From UBA6264 sp964531505 (lineage in GTDB: Bacteria; Patescibacteriota; Patescibacteriia; UBA2591; UBA6264), in assembly GCA_964531505.1 (NCBI GenBank), contig CAZHDT010000005.1, positions 1 through 37,596 of the forward strand: a stretch of DNA of 37,596 bases, given 5' to 3'. Both the position numbers and the translations under genes were made by a program. This document shows, one piece after another, positions 16,625 through 24,281 of the stretch (its first letter is position 1; each line of letters starts with the position of its first letter). The notes beneath the pieces are model-generated. The model made no database searches and was not told where the DNA came from. It saw nothing but the letters and a program-made list of their open reading frames with translations.

Positions 16625-17581
16625 ATGAATAACAATTTTGAAACATTGAATCAAGGGGAAGTTAAAAACTTTGTTCCTGATAAAGTTTCTGTTATTATTG
16701 TTAATTGGAACGTTAAGCCCTTGTTAGAAAGATGTTTGGATTCCATCTTTGATTATTTTCAGAAAATTGATTATGAGGTGATTGTCGTTGATAATTGTTC
16801 TTTGGATAATAGCGTTAAATATTTAAAATGGTTGGAGCAAGAGAAACAACAGCCGAAATTGAAAATTATTTTAAATAAAAAAAATATGGGTTTTGCTGTT
16901 GCCAACAATCAGGCGTTAGAACAGGCGACTGGAGAATTTATTCTTTTTCTTAATCCGGATACGGAATTTATCAAACCCGGTCTGGAAAAATTAATAAAAG
17001 ATTTAAAAGAGCATAATGATTGGGGAATAGTCGGTTGTCGATTAATTGGGACAAATGGAATATCTCAAAGTTCAGTGAGAAGATTTCCTAATCTTTTTAC
17101 CCAATCTTTAATTTTACTTAAGCTTCATTATCTTTTTTTCTGGTTGCCGGCGATAAGAAAATATTTTCAAAAAGGTTTTAATTTTGAGAAATCTCAGGAA
17201 GTAGACCAGGTAGCTGGAACCTTTATTCTCACCAGGCGCGCTTTATTGGATAAAATCGGTTCATTTGACAATGATTATCATCTTTGGTTTGAAGACGTTG
17301 ACCTTTGTTATCGATTTAAAAAATCAGGTTATAAGGTGATTTATCATTCTGATTTTGAGATTATGCATTATGGCGGTCAAAGTTTTGACCAGCTTTTGTC
17401 TTTAAAAAAGCAAAAGATTTACAATCGAAGTTTGATAAAATACTTTGAAAAAAATAAACCGGGCAAAAAAAATGACATCTTAAAAATAATCAGTCTTTTA
17501 AGCCTGATTTTGGCGGGATTAAGCGCTTTAGTTTCATTAAGAAAAAAGAAACAAATTAAAAAAAGTTTAAAAATTGGATAA
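16625..17581 (+). CDS. Family 2 glycosyltransferase, rhamnosyltransferase-like, with C-terminal membrane helix
   Basis: The GT2 (GT-A) domain begins at VSVIIVNWNVKPLLERCLDS (about 21-40). It continues with VVDNCSLDNS, NMGFAVANNQ and the DxD-type LNPDTEF, then QVAGTFILTRRALLDKIG and WFEDVDLCYRFKKSGYKV, which are typical of the WbbL/rhamnosyltransferase-like group. A hydrophobic helix near residues 287-305, with a basic end, anchors it to the inner membrane. The length of 318 is normal. The stop is directly followed by the ATG of the next gene, so translation is coupled. Confidence 0.9.
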   Translation: MNNNFETLNQGEVKNFVPDKVSVIIVNWNVKPLLERCLDSIFDYFQKIDYEVIVVDNCSLDNSVKYLKWLEQEKQQPKLKIILNKKNMGFAVANNQALEQATGEFILFLNPDTEFIKPGLEKLIKDLKEHNDWGIVGCRLIGTNGISQSSVRRFPNLFTQSLILLKLHYLFFWLPAIRKYFQKGFNFEKSQEVDQVAGTFILTRRALLDKIGSFDNDYHLWFEDVDLCYRFKKSGYKVIYHSDFEIMHYGGQSFDQLLSLKKQKIYNRSLIKYFEKNKPGKKNDILKIISLLSLILAGLSALVSLRKKKQIKKSLKIG

Positions 17582-19063
17582 ATGAATTTTAAGGAAACAA
17601 TTCAAAAAATATGGTTCATAGTTGGATTTTTTTTCCTTTTTCAGATATTGTCCTTGATTGGATATGCTTTTCCTTTCTTATTAAATGTTTTTTGTATTTT
17701 AATAATCGCTTTGGCAGTTATTTTTTCTTTAATAAAAATAGAGTATGGTTTTCTATTTTTATTTTTTGAGTTTTTTTTCGGTCTACAAGGGCATCTATTT
17801 GAATTTTTCGGTCTTTCTTTGCGGTTTGGTTTATTCGCGGTTTTAATGGCAGTCTGGTTAATGAAAAAATATCAAGAAAAACAATTATTAAAATCTTTAA
17901 AAAGTTTTTTTGATACAAGCATCGGCGCAATTTTGTTTATTTTTTTATTTATTATTTTTTTGGGGTTTTTACAGGGACTACTCAAACAAGAGGTGACTCT
18001 AGCAATTAAAGATTTTATAAATTATTCTTATTTTTTATTAATTTTTCCATTGTTGGAAATCTTTAAAAATAATTTTTTTATTAAAACAAGTTTAAAATTA
18101 AGCCAAGGATTTATTATCGGCATCAGTATTTTAACAATCATTATTTTTATTCTTTTTTCCAGCGGTTTAGCGGAGGTGCATAATTGGTTTTATTGGTGGT
18201 GGCGGGGAGTTGCAATTGGCAAGGCGACGGATGCAGGAGGAAATTTTTTCCGTATTATGAGCCCAGCTCATTTATTGGTTTTGCCTTTATTTTTAGTTTT
18301 GTTAAGTTTTTTAATAGAAGGAAAGAAAAAGCTTAATAAAAAAATAAAAAAGTTATTATTATTTTTAAGTTTTTTATCAGGTTTAGTTTTGATTATTAAT
18401 TTTTCTCGCGTTTATCTTTTGGGAGTATTTTTAGGCTTGTTTATTCTTTTAAAGGGAGTAAATTGGAAAAGATGGCTTATGTTTTCCGGTTTAACGATTT
18501 TTTCTTTGTTTTTAGGTTTTATTATATTATTTTCTGCTACTAGCGGGGGAAAATTTTTTCAGGCATTTGATTTTTTTCAAAATCGGCTGAAAACAGTAGT
18601 AGAACCAGAGACGGAAATCAGCTCCTTAACTAGAATGAACATTCTTCCTCAATTAATTAAAGAAATTAAAAAAGACCCTCTTTTTGGGCAAGGCTTAGGT
18701 TCAACTATTTCCTATTATAATCAAACCACCATGCAGACAGAAACAACCTATCATTTAGATTGGGGTTATTTGGAAATTTGGCGCGAGCTTGGCTTATTTG
18801 GTTTAATTACTTACGGCTTGCTCCTTTTTTACTTTTTTTATTCCAGTTGGCAAAAATTAAAAGAATTTAAAAATGATTATTTTCAAAAAAGACTGATTAT
18901 CGGATTAAACGCTGGTTTATTAAGTTTAATGGTTGCCAATTTAACCGCGCCTGTGCTTTTTCATTCTTTAGGTATTTTTTATCTAATTTCTTCTTTTTGT
19001 TTAATTTTCAATTTGAAAAAAGATGAAACAAAAATTGATAGTTCAAATTGTTACTTGGAATAG
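17582..19063 (+). CDS. O-antigen ligase / Wzy-type polymerase
   Basis: This is a 493-residue protein with about 11-12 hydrophobic helices. It has a large soluble loop between about 315 and 395 carrying SSLTRMNILPQLIKEIKKDPLFGQGLGSTI (in parts), the pattern of the Wzy_C/O-antigen ligase family. The G-x-G-x-G after LF, and YHLDWGYLEIWRELGLFGL, are characteristic. Members polymerise or ligate lipid-linked glycans at the outer face of the membrane. In a locus with a flippase and several transferases, a polymerase role is likely. The 3' end overlaps the next gene by 41 bases. Confidence 0.88.
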   Translation: MNFKETIQKIWFIVGFFFLFQILSLIGYAFPFLLNVFCILIIALAVIFSLIKIEYGFLFLFFEFFFGLQGHLFEFFGLSLRFGLFAVLMAVWLMKKYQEKQLLKSLKSFFDTSIGAILFIFLFIIFLGFLQGLLKQEVTLAIKDFINYSYFLLIFPLLEIFKNNFFIKTSLKLSQGFIIGISILTIIIFILFSSGLAEVHNWFYWWWRGVAIGKATDAGGNFFRIMSPAHLLVLPLFLVLLSFLIEGKKKLNKKIKKLLLFLSFLSGLVLIINFSRVYLLGVFLGLFILLKGVNWKRWLMFSGLTIFSLFLGFIILFSATSGGKFFQAFDFFQNRLKTVVEPETEISSLTRMNILPQLIKEIKKDPLFGQGLGSTISYYNQTTMQTETTYHLDWGYLEIWRELGLFGLITYGLLLFYFFYSSWQKLKEFKNDYFQKRLIIGLNAGLLSLMVANLTAPVLFHSLGIFYLISSFCLIFNLKKDETKIDSSNCYLE

Positions 19064-20111
19064 CGACAAATTTTTAAAAGATTGTCTTAATGCGGTTTTT
19101 AACCAAACTTACCGCAATTTTTCTGTTCTAGTTATTGATAACGGCTCTCGTGACCGAACGATTGATATTTTGAAAAAAGAATATTCTAAAGAAGTTATTA
19201 AAAATAATTTTAAGAGAAAAAATAGTCAATTATTTATTTTTCAAAACAGTAAAAATTTGGGTTTTTCTCAGGCGCATAATCAGGGTTTGTATTTAATAGA
19301 TTCTGAATTTGTTTTGATTTTAAATCCGGACATTATTTTAGAGCCTGATTTTTTAGATAAAATTATGAAACAAGCGGAAAAAGAAAAAAAAGTGGGAAGT
19401 TTTAGCGGTAAATTTTTACAAATCAAAAGTCCTCTGGATGATTATCAAGGAAAAATTAAAACTAAAATTATTGATAGTGCCGGTTTGAGTATTTTAAAAA
19501 ATCGTCATATTTTGGAACGAGGACAGGGCAAAGAAGATGAGGGGCAATATGATAAAGAAAAAGATATTTTTGGCGTAACTGGCGCTAGCGCTTTGTATCG
19601 ACGGCAAGCTTTGGAAGAAATAAAAATTCCTTTAAATAAAAAAGATTTTGAATATTTTGACCAAGATTTTTTTGCTTATCAGGAAGACGCGGATTTAGCA
19701 TGGAGGCTTCAATTAAAAGGATGGACAAGTTTGTTTGTGCCTTTGGCAAAAGCCTACCATTATCGGGGAACTGGTTTAAAGGAAAAACCCAAATTGATAG
19801 ATATTTTTAAGGGGCATCAATCCAGGCCGAAACAAGTTGAGCTTTATTCCTTTCGTAATCATCTTTGGCTGTTATTAAAAAATGAACAGGGAGAAAATTT
19901 TTGGCGTCATTTTTTTTGGATTTTCATTTATGAAGCGGGAAAGAAGTCATATTTGTTCTTTACCAAACCAGATGTTTTATTAAAAGCGGGGTTTTCCTTT
20001 TGGGCCGGTTTTTTTAAAATGCTAAAAAAAAGAAAAATTATTATGGAAAATGCGGTAGTTAAACCGGCAGAAATGAGAAAATGGATGAAAAGAGCCCGTT
20101 TTTATCAATAA
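19023..20111 (+). CDS. Family 2 glycosyltransferase
   Basis: The 362-residue GT2 enzyme starts VQIVTWNSDKFLKDCLNAVF and VIDNGSRDRTIDIL. It continues with NLGFSQAHNQGL and LNPDIILEPDFL (DxD), then FGVTGASALYRRQALEEI and FFAYQEDADLAWRLQLKGW, with the probable catalytic Asp/Glu. Between them is a longer insert (about 130-180) with GKIKTKIIDSAGLSI and a charged KGKEDEGQYDKEKD loop, which makes it about 60-100 residues longer than its neighbours. No membrane helix is certain; the FWIFIYEAGKKSYLFF region could be amphipathic. The ATG at 19023 overlaps the polymerase gene by 41 bases. Confidence 0.88.
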   Translation: MKQKLIVQIVTWNSDKFLKDCLNAVFNQTYRNFSVLVIDNGSRDRTIDILKKEYSKEVIKNNFKRKNSQLFIFQNSKNLGFSQAHNQGLYLIDSEFVLILNPDIILEPDFLDKIMKQAEKEKKVGSFSGKFLQIKSPLDDYQGKIKTKIIDSAGLSILKNRHILERGQGKEDEGQYDKEKDIFGVTGASALYRRQALEEIKIPLNKKDFEYFDQDFFAYQEDADLAWRLQLKGWTSLFVPLAKAYHYRGTGLKEKPKLIDIFKGHQSRPKQVELYSFRNHLWLLLKNEQGENFWRHFFWIFIYEAGKKSYLFFTKPDVLLKAGFSFWAGFFKMLKKRKIIMENAVVKPAEMRKWMKRARFYQ

Positions 20112-20117
20112 ATTTTT

Positions 20118-20915
20118 ATGGATTTATCAATTATCATTCTTAAGTACAAGCAACAGAAAGTTTTTCAACTTTGTTTGGAAAATTTAATCAAAGCAAAAAT
20201 AAATTTGGATTACGAAATTATTATTATTGATAATAATTCCCAAGACGGCAGTTTAGAATATTTGAAAGAAATAAAAAGAGACCATTCGAAAATAGAAATT
20301 ATTTTAAATGATAAGAATTCCGGTTATGCTAAAGCTAATAATCAAGCAGTTAAACAAGCAAAAGGGGATTATATTTTAATTCTTAATCCTGATGTGATTG
20401 TTAGTCCCGGGGCGATTGAAGAAATGCTCGCTTTTTTAAAGAAAAATTATGATATTGGTTTAATTGGCCCGCAGTTGCTTAATCAGGATAAGACAATTCA
20501 ATTTTCTTGTTACCGCTTTCCCAAATTAATCACGCCGGCAATTAGGAGAACTTTTTTGTATCGGTTGCCTTGGTTTAAAAATGAGCTTAAAAGATATCTA
20601 ATGCAGGATTTTGATCATCAGGAAATCAGGGGAGTTGGCTGGTTAATCGGGGCATGTTTAATGATTAAAAAGGATTTTTTGAAGCAGATTGGTTATTTTG
20701 ACGAACGTTATTTTCTTTATTTTGAAGATGTTGATTTAGCAAGAAAAGTCTGGCAAGCGGGCAAAAAAGTTGTTTATTTTCCTAAAGCCAAAATGATTCA
20801 TTTTCATCGCCGGCTTTCTGCTGATTTTTCATTTTTCCCATCCCTTTCTCAAAGGGTTACTTGGATTCATATTTTTAGCGCTTTAAAATATTTTTGGAAA
20901 TGGCGCGGGAAATAA
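20118..20915 (+). CDS. Family 2 glycosyltransferase
   Basis: A compact 265-residue GT2 domain shows LSIIILKYKQQKVFQLCLEN (about 3-22), IIDNNSQDGSLEYL, NSGYAKANNQAVKQA, LNPDVIVSPGAI, GVGWLIGACLMIKKDFLKQIG and YFLYFEDVDLARKVWQAGKKV. It resembles the gene at 16625 but lacks the C-terminal membrane helix. It is the last gene of the glycan run. The next element is the independently transcribed tRNA-Gln. The sugar donor and acceptor are unknown. Confidence 0.9.
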   Translation: MDLSIIILKYKQQKVFQLCLENLIKAKINLDYEIIIIDNNSQDGSLEYLKEIKRDHSKIEIILNDKNSGYAKANNQAVKQAKGDYILILNPDVIVSPGAIEEMLAFLKKNYDIGLIGPQLLNQDKTIQFSCYRFPKLITPAIRRTFLYRLPWFKNELKRYLMQDFDHQEIRGVGWLIGACLMIKKDFLKQIGYFDERYFLYFEDVDLARKVWQAGKKVVYFPKAKMIHFHRRLSADFSFFPSLSQRVTWIHIFSALKYFWKWRGK

Positions 20916-20920
20916 CTTAT

Positions 20921-20949
20921 TTGACAAATGGGCAAGATTTTTGTACAAT
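20921..20949 (+). promoter_or_regulatory. Promoter of tRNA-Gln
   Basis: TTGACA (20921-20926), a 17-base spacer and TACAAT (20944-20949) form a near-consensus housekeeping promoter 20 bases before the tRNA. It is the best-matching promoter in the window. Confidence 0.88.
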
Positions 20950-20969
20950 TATTTTATTGAAATAAACAT

Positions 20970-21043
20970 TCGGGGGTCGTCTAATGGCAGGACTATGGAC
21001 TTTGACTCCATCAATCGGGGTTCGAATCCCTGCCCCCGAGCCA
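20970..21043 (+). tRNA. tRNA-Gln (anticodon TTG)
   Basis: The cloverleaf is complete. The acceptor stem is TCGGGGG/CCCCCGA with discriminator G and an encoded CCA (21041-21043), and the anticodon stem ATGGA/TCCAT has loop CTTTGAC. The T arm is CGGGGTTCGAATCCCTG, with one weak pair. The TTG anticodon reads CAA/CAG. The accessory region begins immediately after the CCA, so this tRNA is a plausible integration landmark. Confidence 0.94.
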
Positions 21044-21100
21044 TAAATCAGAACGAAGTTCTGATTTATGCCGTGAACCGAATTTATTCTGGTTCACGGC
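21042..21100. repeat. Two tandem perfect hairpins directly after tRNA-Gln
   Basis: CATAAATCAGAAC/GTTCTGATTTATG (21042-21054 with 21058-21070, loop GAA) is a perfect 13-bp stem that begins inside the tRNA CCA. The next hairpin, GCCGTGAACC/GGTTCACGGC (21070-21079 with 21091-21100), shares base 21070 with it. There is no T-run, so these are not standard terminators. They lie 20 bases before the GIY-YIG gene and could be a recognition site for it, or tRNA 3'-end processing or attenuator structures; the function is inferred. Confidence 0.75.
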
Positions 21101-21119
21101 AACAATTAGTTAGTATAAA

Positions 21120-21404
21120 ATGCCAATCAAATTTTATTATGTTTATATTCTTTTAAGTCTCCATGATGAAAATTTCTATATTGGACTAACAAATGATTTA
21201 AAGAGGAGATTATCAGAACATAAAAGGGGCAAAAATATTTCTACTGCAAAGCGTTTACCACTTAGACTTATATATTATGAAGCTTTTATTTCAGGAAAAG
21301 ATGCTAGGAGAAGGGAAAAATATTTCAAGACAACAAAAGGAAAGAAAGCATTAAAATTAATGTTGAGAGAAGCATTAATTCAAAAAATATATATAACAAA
21401 CTAA
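21120..21404 (+). CDS. Solo GIY-YIG nuclease domain protein (UPF0213/YhbQ-like)
   Basis: This 94-residue protein consists only of a GIY-YIG domain. FYYVYILLSLHDENFYIGLT (about 4-23) supplies the two Tyr motifs, NDLKRRLSEHKRG the conserved Arg and His, and LIYYEAF the probable metal-binding Glu. KDARRREKYFKTTKGKKAL is the usual C-terminal basic helix pair. Solo GIY-YIG proteins cleave DNA, and some are linked to mobile elements or repair; the substrate here is unknown. It sits right after a tRNA gene and two palindromes, with no obvious promoter of its own other than read-through from the tRNA promoter. The apparent frame at 20941-21156 across the tRNA is not coding. Confidence 0.88.
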   Translation: MPIKFYYVYILLSLHDENFYIGLTNDLKRRLSEHKRGKNISTAKRLPLRLIYYEAFISGKDARRREKYFKTTKGKKALKLMLREALIQKIYITN

Positions 21405-21407
21405 AAA

Positions 21408-21485
21408 CTACTTATGTTTTTTAAAGTAGTAAAAATTAGAAATTTATCTCGGCGGCTCTTTTGAGTTGTGGAGATTTTTTGTTTT
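21408..21485 (+). repeat. Degenerate dispersed repeat E, copy 1
   Basis: A hairpin ACTACTT/AAGTAGT lies at 21408-21430. It is followed by a 46-base stretch (21440-21485, AAATTTATCTCGG.. TTTTGAGTTGTGGAGATTTTTT) that matches 30525-30570 at 35 of 46 positions. The second copy is also preceded by a GTAGT-containing hairpin (30487-30513). The two copies lie 9 kb apart and enclose radC and the protease/R-M island. The intergenic stretch 21405-21752 has no gene that I can support. Confidence 0.5.
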
Positions 21486-21596
21486 GATTATTTAAAAAAA
21501 GAAGAAAAATAATAAAAAAGATAAAAAAAGGATTTTAAGACGGCGGATTTGATAATAAAAGTAATGTGAAAAAAATGCACATTGCAAATTCAGATA

Positions 21597-21695
21597 AGCC
21601 TATTGTGAGAGTTGATATGGGTTACACCTGCACGCTCTCCGATTGTAAAATGCGCAGGTCGCAACCTGTAAGGAGGTTGATAGGCTCGGCCTCTC
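21597..21695 (+). other. Possibly structured segment with a 23S rRNA 3'-end-like motif
   Basis: The segment is richer in G+C than its surroundings and has several complementary pieces: AGCCTAT (21597-21603) with ATAGGCT (21680-21686), and ACCTGC (21626-21631) with GCAGGT (21654-21659). In addition GAGAG (21607-21611) can pair with either of two CTCTC sites. The 16 bases AGGTTGATAGGCTCGG (21674-21689) equal a well-conserved stretch near the 3' end of many 23S rRNAs. It may be an rRNA fragment, a structured RNA leader, or an element remnant. No convincing reading frame is present. Confidence 0.35.
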
Positions 21696-21735
21696 AAAAC
21701 TTTACAGAAATAAAGTTTTAGCAATAGTTTGTTTG

Positions 21736-21744
21736 TGATATAAT
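21736..21744 (+). promoter_or_regulatory. Extended -10 promoter of radC (leaderless type)
   Basis: TG-A-TATAAT (21736-21744) is an extended -10 box. Only 8 bases separate it from the radC ATG at 21753, so the mRNA would start at or within two bases of the start codon. Confidence 0.55.
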
Positions 21745-21752
21745 AAAAATAG

Positions 21753-22421
21753 ATGAGAATAAAGGATTTATCAAAGATTGAAAGGCCGAGGGAAAAATTG
21801 ATTTCCAAGGGTCCAGGAAACCTCAAAGATGAGGAGCTTTTAGCAATTCTTTTAGGAACAGGGATAAAAGGGAAAAACGTTATTGAAATTGCCAAACAAA
21901 TTTTAAGAAAGCATTCTAAAAAAAGATTATTGCAATTAGAATATAAAGAATTGGCTAAAATTAAAGGAATTGGTTCGGCAAAAGCTTGTACAATTTTAGC
22001 TTCAACAGAATTAGTCAAAAGGGCTTTAAAGATTCAAGACGAAACTCTGCCGATAATTAAGTCAGTTAAAGACGTGGTTGCCCAAGCTGTTTATATGAGA
22101 GATAAAACACGAGAGCATTTGATGGTAATTTATCTCAACGCAAGAAATGAAATGATTTTTAAAAAGCCAATGTTTATTGGCACACTTAATGCTAATTTAG
22201 TCCATCCTCGCGAAATTTTTGCTGAAGCTCTGAAACAAAACGCCGCTTCAGTAATTTTAGTTCACAACCATCCCTCTGGTGATTCAGACCCCTCAGAAGA
22301 TGATATAAATATCACTAAAAGAATAGTCCAAGCAGGCAAAATAATGGGTATAGACGTCTTAGACCATATTATCATCACAAAAACCAAAGCCTTCAGTTTT
22401 AAAGAAAATAAATTGATATAG
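21753..22421 (+). CDS. radC: RadC family protein (JAB/MPN metalloprotease-like domain)
   Basis: A full 222-residue RadC. It has an N-terminal RPREKLISKGPGNLKDEELLAILLGTG, then a helix-hairpin-helix pair (LAKIKGIGSAKACTILASTEL), and then the MPN domain with HNHPSGDSDPSEDD (about 170-183). The last holds the His-x-His and Asp zinc ligands; a conserved Glu lies upstream. RadC was linked to DNA repair, but its role is unproven. RadC-like genes are frequent on mobile islands, which fits the position between a tRNA/GIY-YIG junction and a defence-type operon. It has its own extended -10 promoter. Confidence 0.95.
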   Translation: MRIKDLSKIERPREKLISKGPGNLKDEELLAILLGTGIKGKNVIEIAKQILRKHSKKRLLQLEYKELAKIKGIGSAKACTILASTELVKRALKIQDETLPIIKSVKDVVAQAVYMRDKTREHLMVIYLNARNEMIFKKPMFIGTLNANLVHPREIFAEALKQNAASVILVHNHPSGDSDPSEDDINITKRIVQAGKIMGIDVLDHIIITKTKAFSFKENKLI

Positions 22422-22441
22422 AAAATGGATAGACAACGCCG

Positions 22442-22470
22442 TTGATTTCTATGTCAAATGGTGGTAAAAT
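22442..22470 (+). promoter_or_regulatory. Promoter of the protease/R-M island with an overlapping palindrome
   Basis: TTGATT (22442-22447), a 17-base gap and TAAAAT (22465-22470, preceded by TGG) lie 34 bases before the ATG at 22505. The palindrome CAACG-C-CGTTG (22434-22444) overlaps the -35 box and could be a small operator. The genes downstream to 30313 are closely spaced and may all depend on this promoter. Confidence 0.55.
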
Positions 22471-22504
22471 ATAAGTAAATCTATTTAAAAATTAATATAA
22501 AATT

Positions 22505-23530
22505 ATGGACAAAAAAGAAATTATTAAAAAAATAGAAAAAATAAGAGAATCACGCGTCATTACATATATAACTAGTGATAGACAGGGTCCAGTAAATGCT
22601 AAAATTGCAGGTGATATCATTCCGATAATCAGTAGACAACTTCGAAAAATTGGTAAAACTAAAAATATAGACTTATTTTTATATAGCTCTGGTGGCGACA
22701 CAATGGTACCTTGGCGAATTGTTTCAATGATTAGAGAATATTGCGATAAATTTTCAGTTTTAATTCCATATAAAGCGCATAGTGCGGCGACAATGATTGC
22801 TTTAGGCGCAGATGAAATTGTAATGAGTGATTTGTCAGAATTATCTCCGATTGATCCTTCTACGGCTAACGTTTTTAATCCAGTTGACCCTCAAAATCCA
22901 CAAAATAGAATTCCCATTTCAGTTGAAGACGTAATGGCATATTTTGATTTAGCGAAAAATAAGTTTGGCATTAAAAGCGATGAGGATTTAACAAAAATTT
23001 TCAATAAATTTATTGAATCTAATCCACAAATTCATCCTTTAGCTCTTGGTAATGTTAACCGTATTCACAATTTAATTCGTATTTTAGCTACACGTCTTTT
23101 AGAGAGCCATCAGTCGCCAATGTCTGAAGATGATATTAAAAAGGTGGTTGATAATTTAACAGAAAAACTTTATTCCCATCAATATTTTATCGGTCGTAAA
23201 GAAGCAAAAAAAGATTTAGGAATTAAAACTGTTCAATTTGCGGAACAGAAATTAGCAGATGCGATGAGTGTATTATATGAAGAATACGAAAAAGAAATGG
23301 ATCTAAGTACGTTGTGGAATCCAGAGAATGAATTAGGAGAGAATACAATGGAAAACAAAAAGGATTATAAAATTGCTTTTGTCGAAAGTAGTGATGTTTC
23401 AAATTGTTTTGAATTAACGATTGACTACAAAAAACAACAAGTTAATATAACTCAGCAAACACCCCAAGGACCAATTCAAATCCCTCAAGAAAAAGTTGGG
23501 TTTAGAATTATTAAACAGGGGTGGAAATAA
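22505..23530 (+). CDS. SDH-type (ClpP/crotonase fold) serine protease
   Basis: This 341-residue protein resembles the serine dehydrogenase proteinase (SDH/SppA-like) group of the ClpP-crotonase fold. Visible are DLFLYSSGGDTMVPWRIVSM (about 58-77, oxyanion strand and loop), KAHSAATMIALGADEIVMSD with a probable nucleophile Ser93, and SELSPIDPS. There is no signal peptide or membrane helix, unlike secreted SppA, so it is probably cytoplasmic. A helical region (about 150-270) is followed by a short beta-rich tail (NCFELTIDYKKQQVNITQQT in parts) that ends FRIIKQGWK. It heads a run of accessory genes with its own promoter. The last 80 or so bases occur again at 25125-25202, evidence of a recombination event. 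The native substrate is unknown. Confidence 0.8.
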   Translation: MDKKEIIKKIEKIRESRVITYITSDRQGPVNAKIAGDIIPIISRQLRKIGKTKNIDLFLYSSGGDTMVPWRIVSMIREYCDKFSVLIPYKAHSAATMIALGADEIVMSDLSELSPIDPSTANVFNPVDPQNPQNRIPISVEDVMAYFDLAKNKFGIKSDEDLTKIFNKFIESNPQIHPLALGNVNRIHNLIRILATRLLESHQSPMSEDDIKKVVDNLTEKLYSHQYFIGRKEAKKDLGIKTVQFAEQKLADAMSVLYEEYEKEMDLSTLWNPENELGENTMENKKDYKIAFVESSDVSNCFELTIDYKKQQVNITQQTPQGPIQIPQEKVGFRIIKQGWK

Positions 23531-23537
23531 ATTATTT
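23453..23537 (+). repeat. Repeat F, copy 1 (3' end of the SDH protease gene)
   Basis: About 85 bases match 25125-25208, 1672 bases downstream. Of the 10 differences within the coding part, 7 are synonymous and 3 conservative (Ile/Val, Gly/Ala, Ile/Val). So the two copies diverged as working protein sequence and are not a recent slip duplication. Confidence 0.85.
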
Positions 23538-24276
23538 CAAAATTACTGTGAATAAACAATATAAAAATCCTCCTATTACAGAAGTTGTTTGTGAGTTTAG
23601 ATTTGAATTAGAGGGCGTTTTTGATCAAAAAATGGTTGATTTATTTTTTAATGAAATAAAAGAAAAATTTCCCAAAAAGAAAAAAGGACAGATACACCAA
23701 ATGAAATTCGAAATTAATCCTAAAGAACAAAGTTTTAATAAAACTTTTGAAGAGTTTGATCAATTTTTTTCAGATGACGAAAAAACGCTGATTCAATTAG
23801 ACAAAGGAAGATTATCTATTCATAAATTAAAACCCTATAATTCATGGCAAAAATTTTATCCGTTGATAAATTTAGTTTTCAACTCCTATATTAAGAATAT
23901 AAAGATTAAATCTATACAAAGAATCGGCTTAAGGTATATCAATAATTTTATAATACCGTTATTTAGTTTTGATATAGAACAATATTTTAATTTGCGTCCT
24001 GCGATGGGAAAAAATTTGCCACAGGATTTAGTATCGTTTATGGTAGGAACAATTTTTGCTTTTGAAAGTGGGAGAGATAATATAAAGGTACAACTACTTG
24101 ATAGAATGGCGGCACAGGGTAAAACAACGTTTGTTTTAGATATGGATTATTTTTTAGTTAATCCAGGTAGTATTCAAACAAATGAAATTACTCAATGGAT
24201 TACAAGTGCCCATAAAAATATTGAAGATGTTTTTGAGGCAGTATTAAAAGATAAAACAAAAGAGCTGTTTAATTAA
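23521..24276 (+). CDS. TIGR04255-like family protein
   Basis: This 251-residue soluble protein starts with KQYKNPPITEVVCEFRFE, which is typical of the TIGR04255 family. It later has SIQRIGLRYINNFIIP and an SW-type beta strand pattern with FVLDMDYFLVNP, then a C-terminal helix (WITSAHKNIEDVFEAVLKDK), also family features. No enzymatic role is established for the family; members appear often in accessory and defence-like loci. The start is uncertain. GTG at 23521 overlaps the protease stop by 10 bases, and GTG at 23548 (VNKQYKNPP) would fit the family N-terminus better; no ATG is available. Six bases separate it from the next gene. Confidence 0.75.
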   Translation: MEINYFKITVNKQYKNPPITEVVCEFRFELEGVFDQKMVDLFFNEIKEKFPKKKKGQIHQMKFEINPKEQSFNKTFEEFDQFFSDDEKTLIQLDKGRLSIHKLKPYNSWQKFYPLINLVFNSYIKNIKIKSIQRIGLRYINNFIIPLFSFDIEQYFNLRPAMGKNLPQDLVSFMVGTIFAFESGRDNIKVQLLDRMAAQGKTTFVLDMDYFLVNPGSIQTNEITQWITSAHKNIEDVFEAVLKDKTKELFN

Positions 24277-24281
24277 AAATT

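Noticed and set aside
20941..21156. Open frame of 71 codons on the + strand
   Set aside because: It runs across tRNA-Gln and both hairpins, so it is not a gene.
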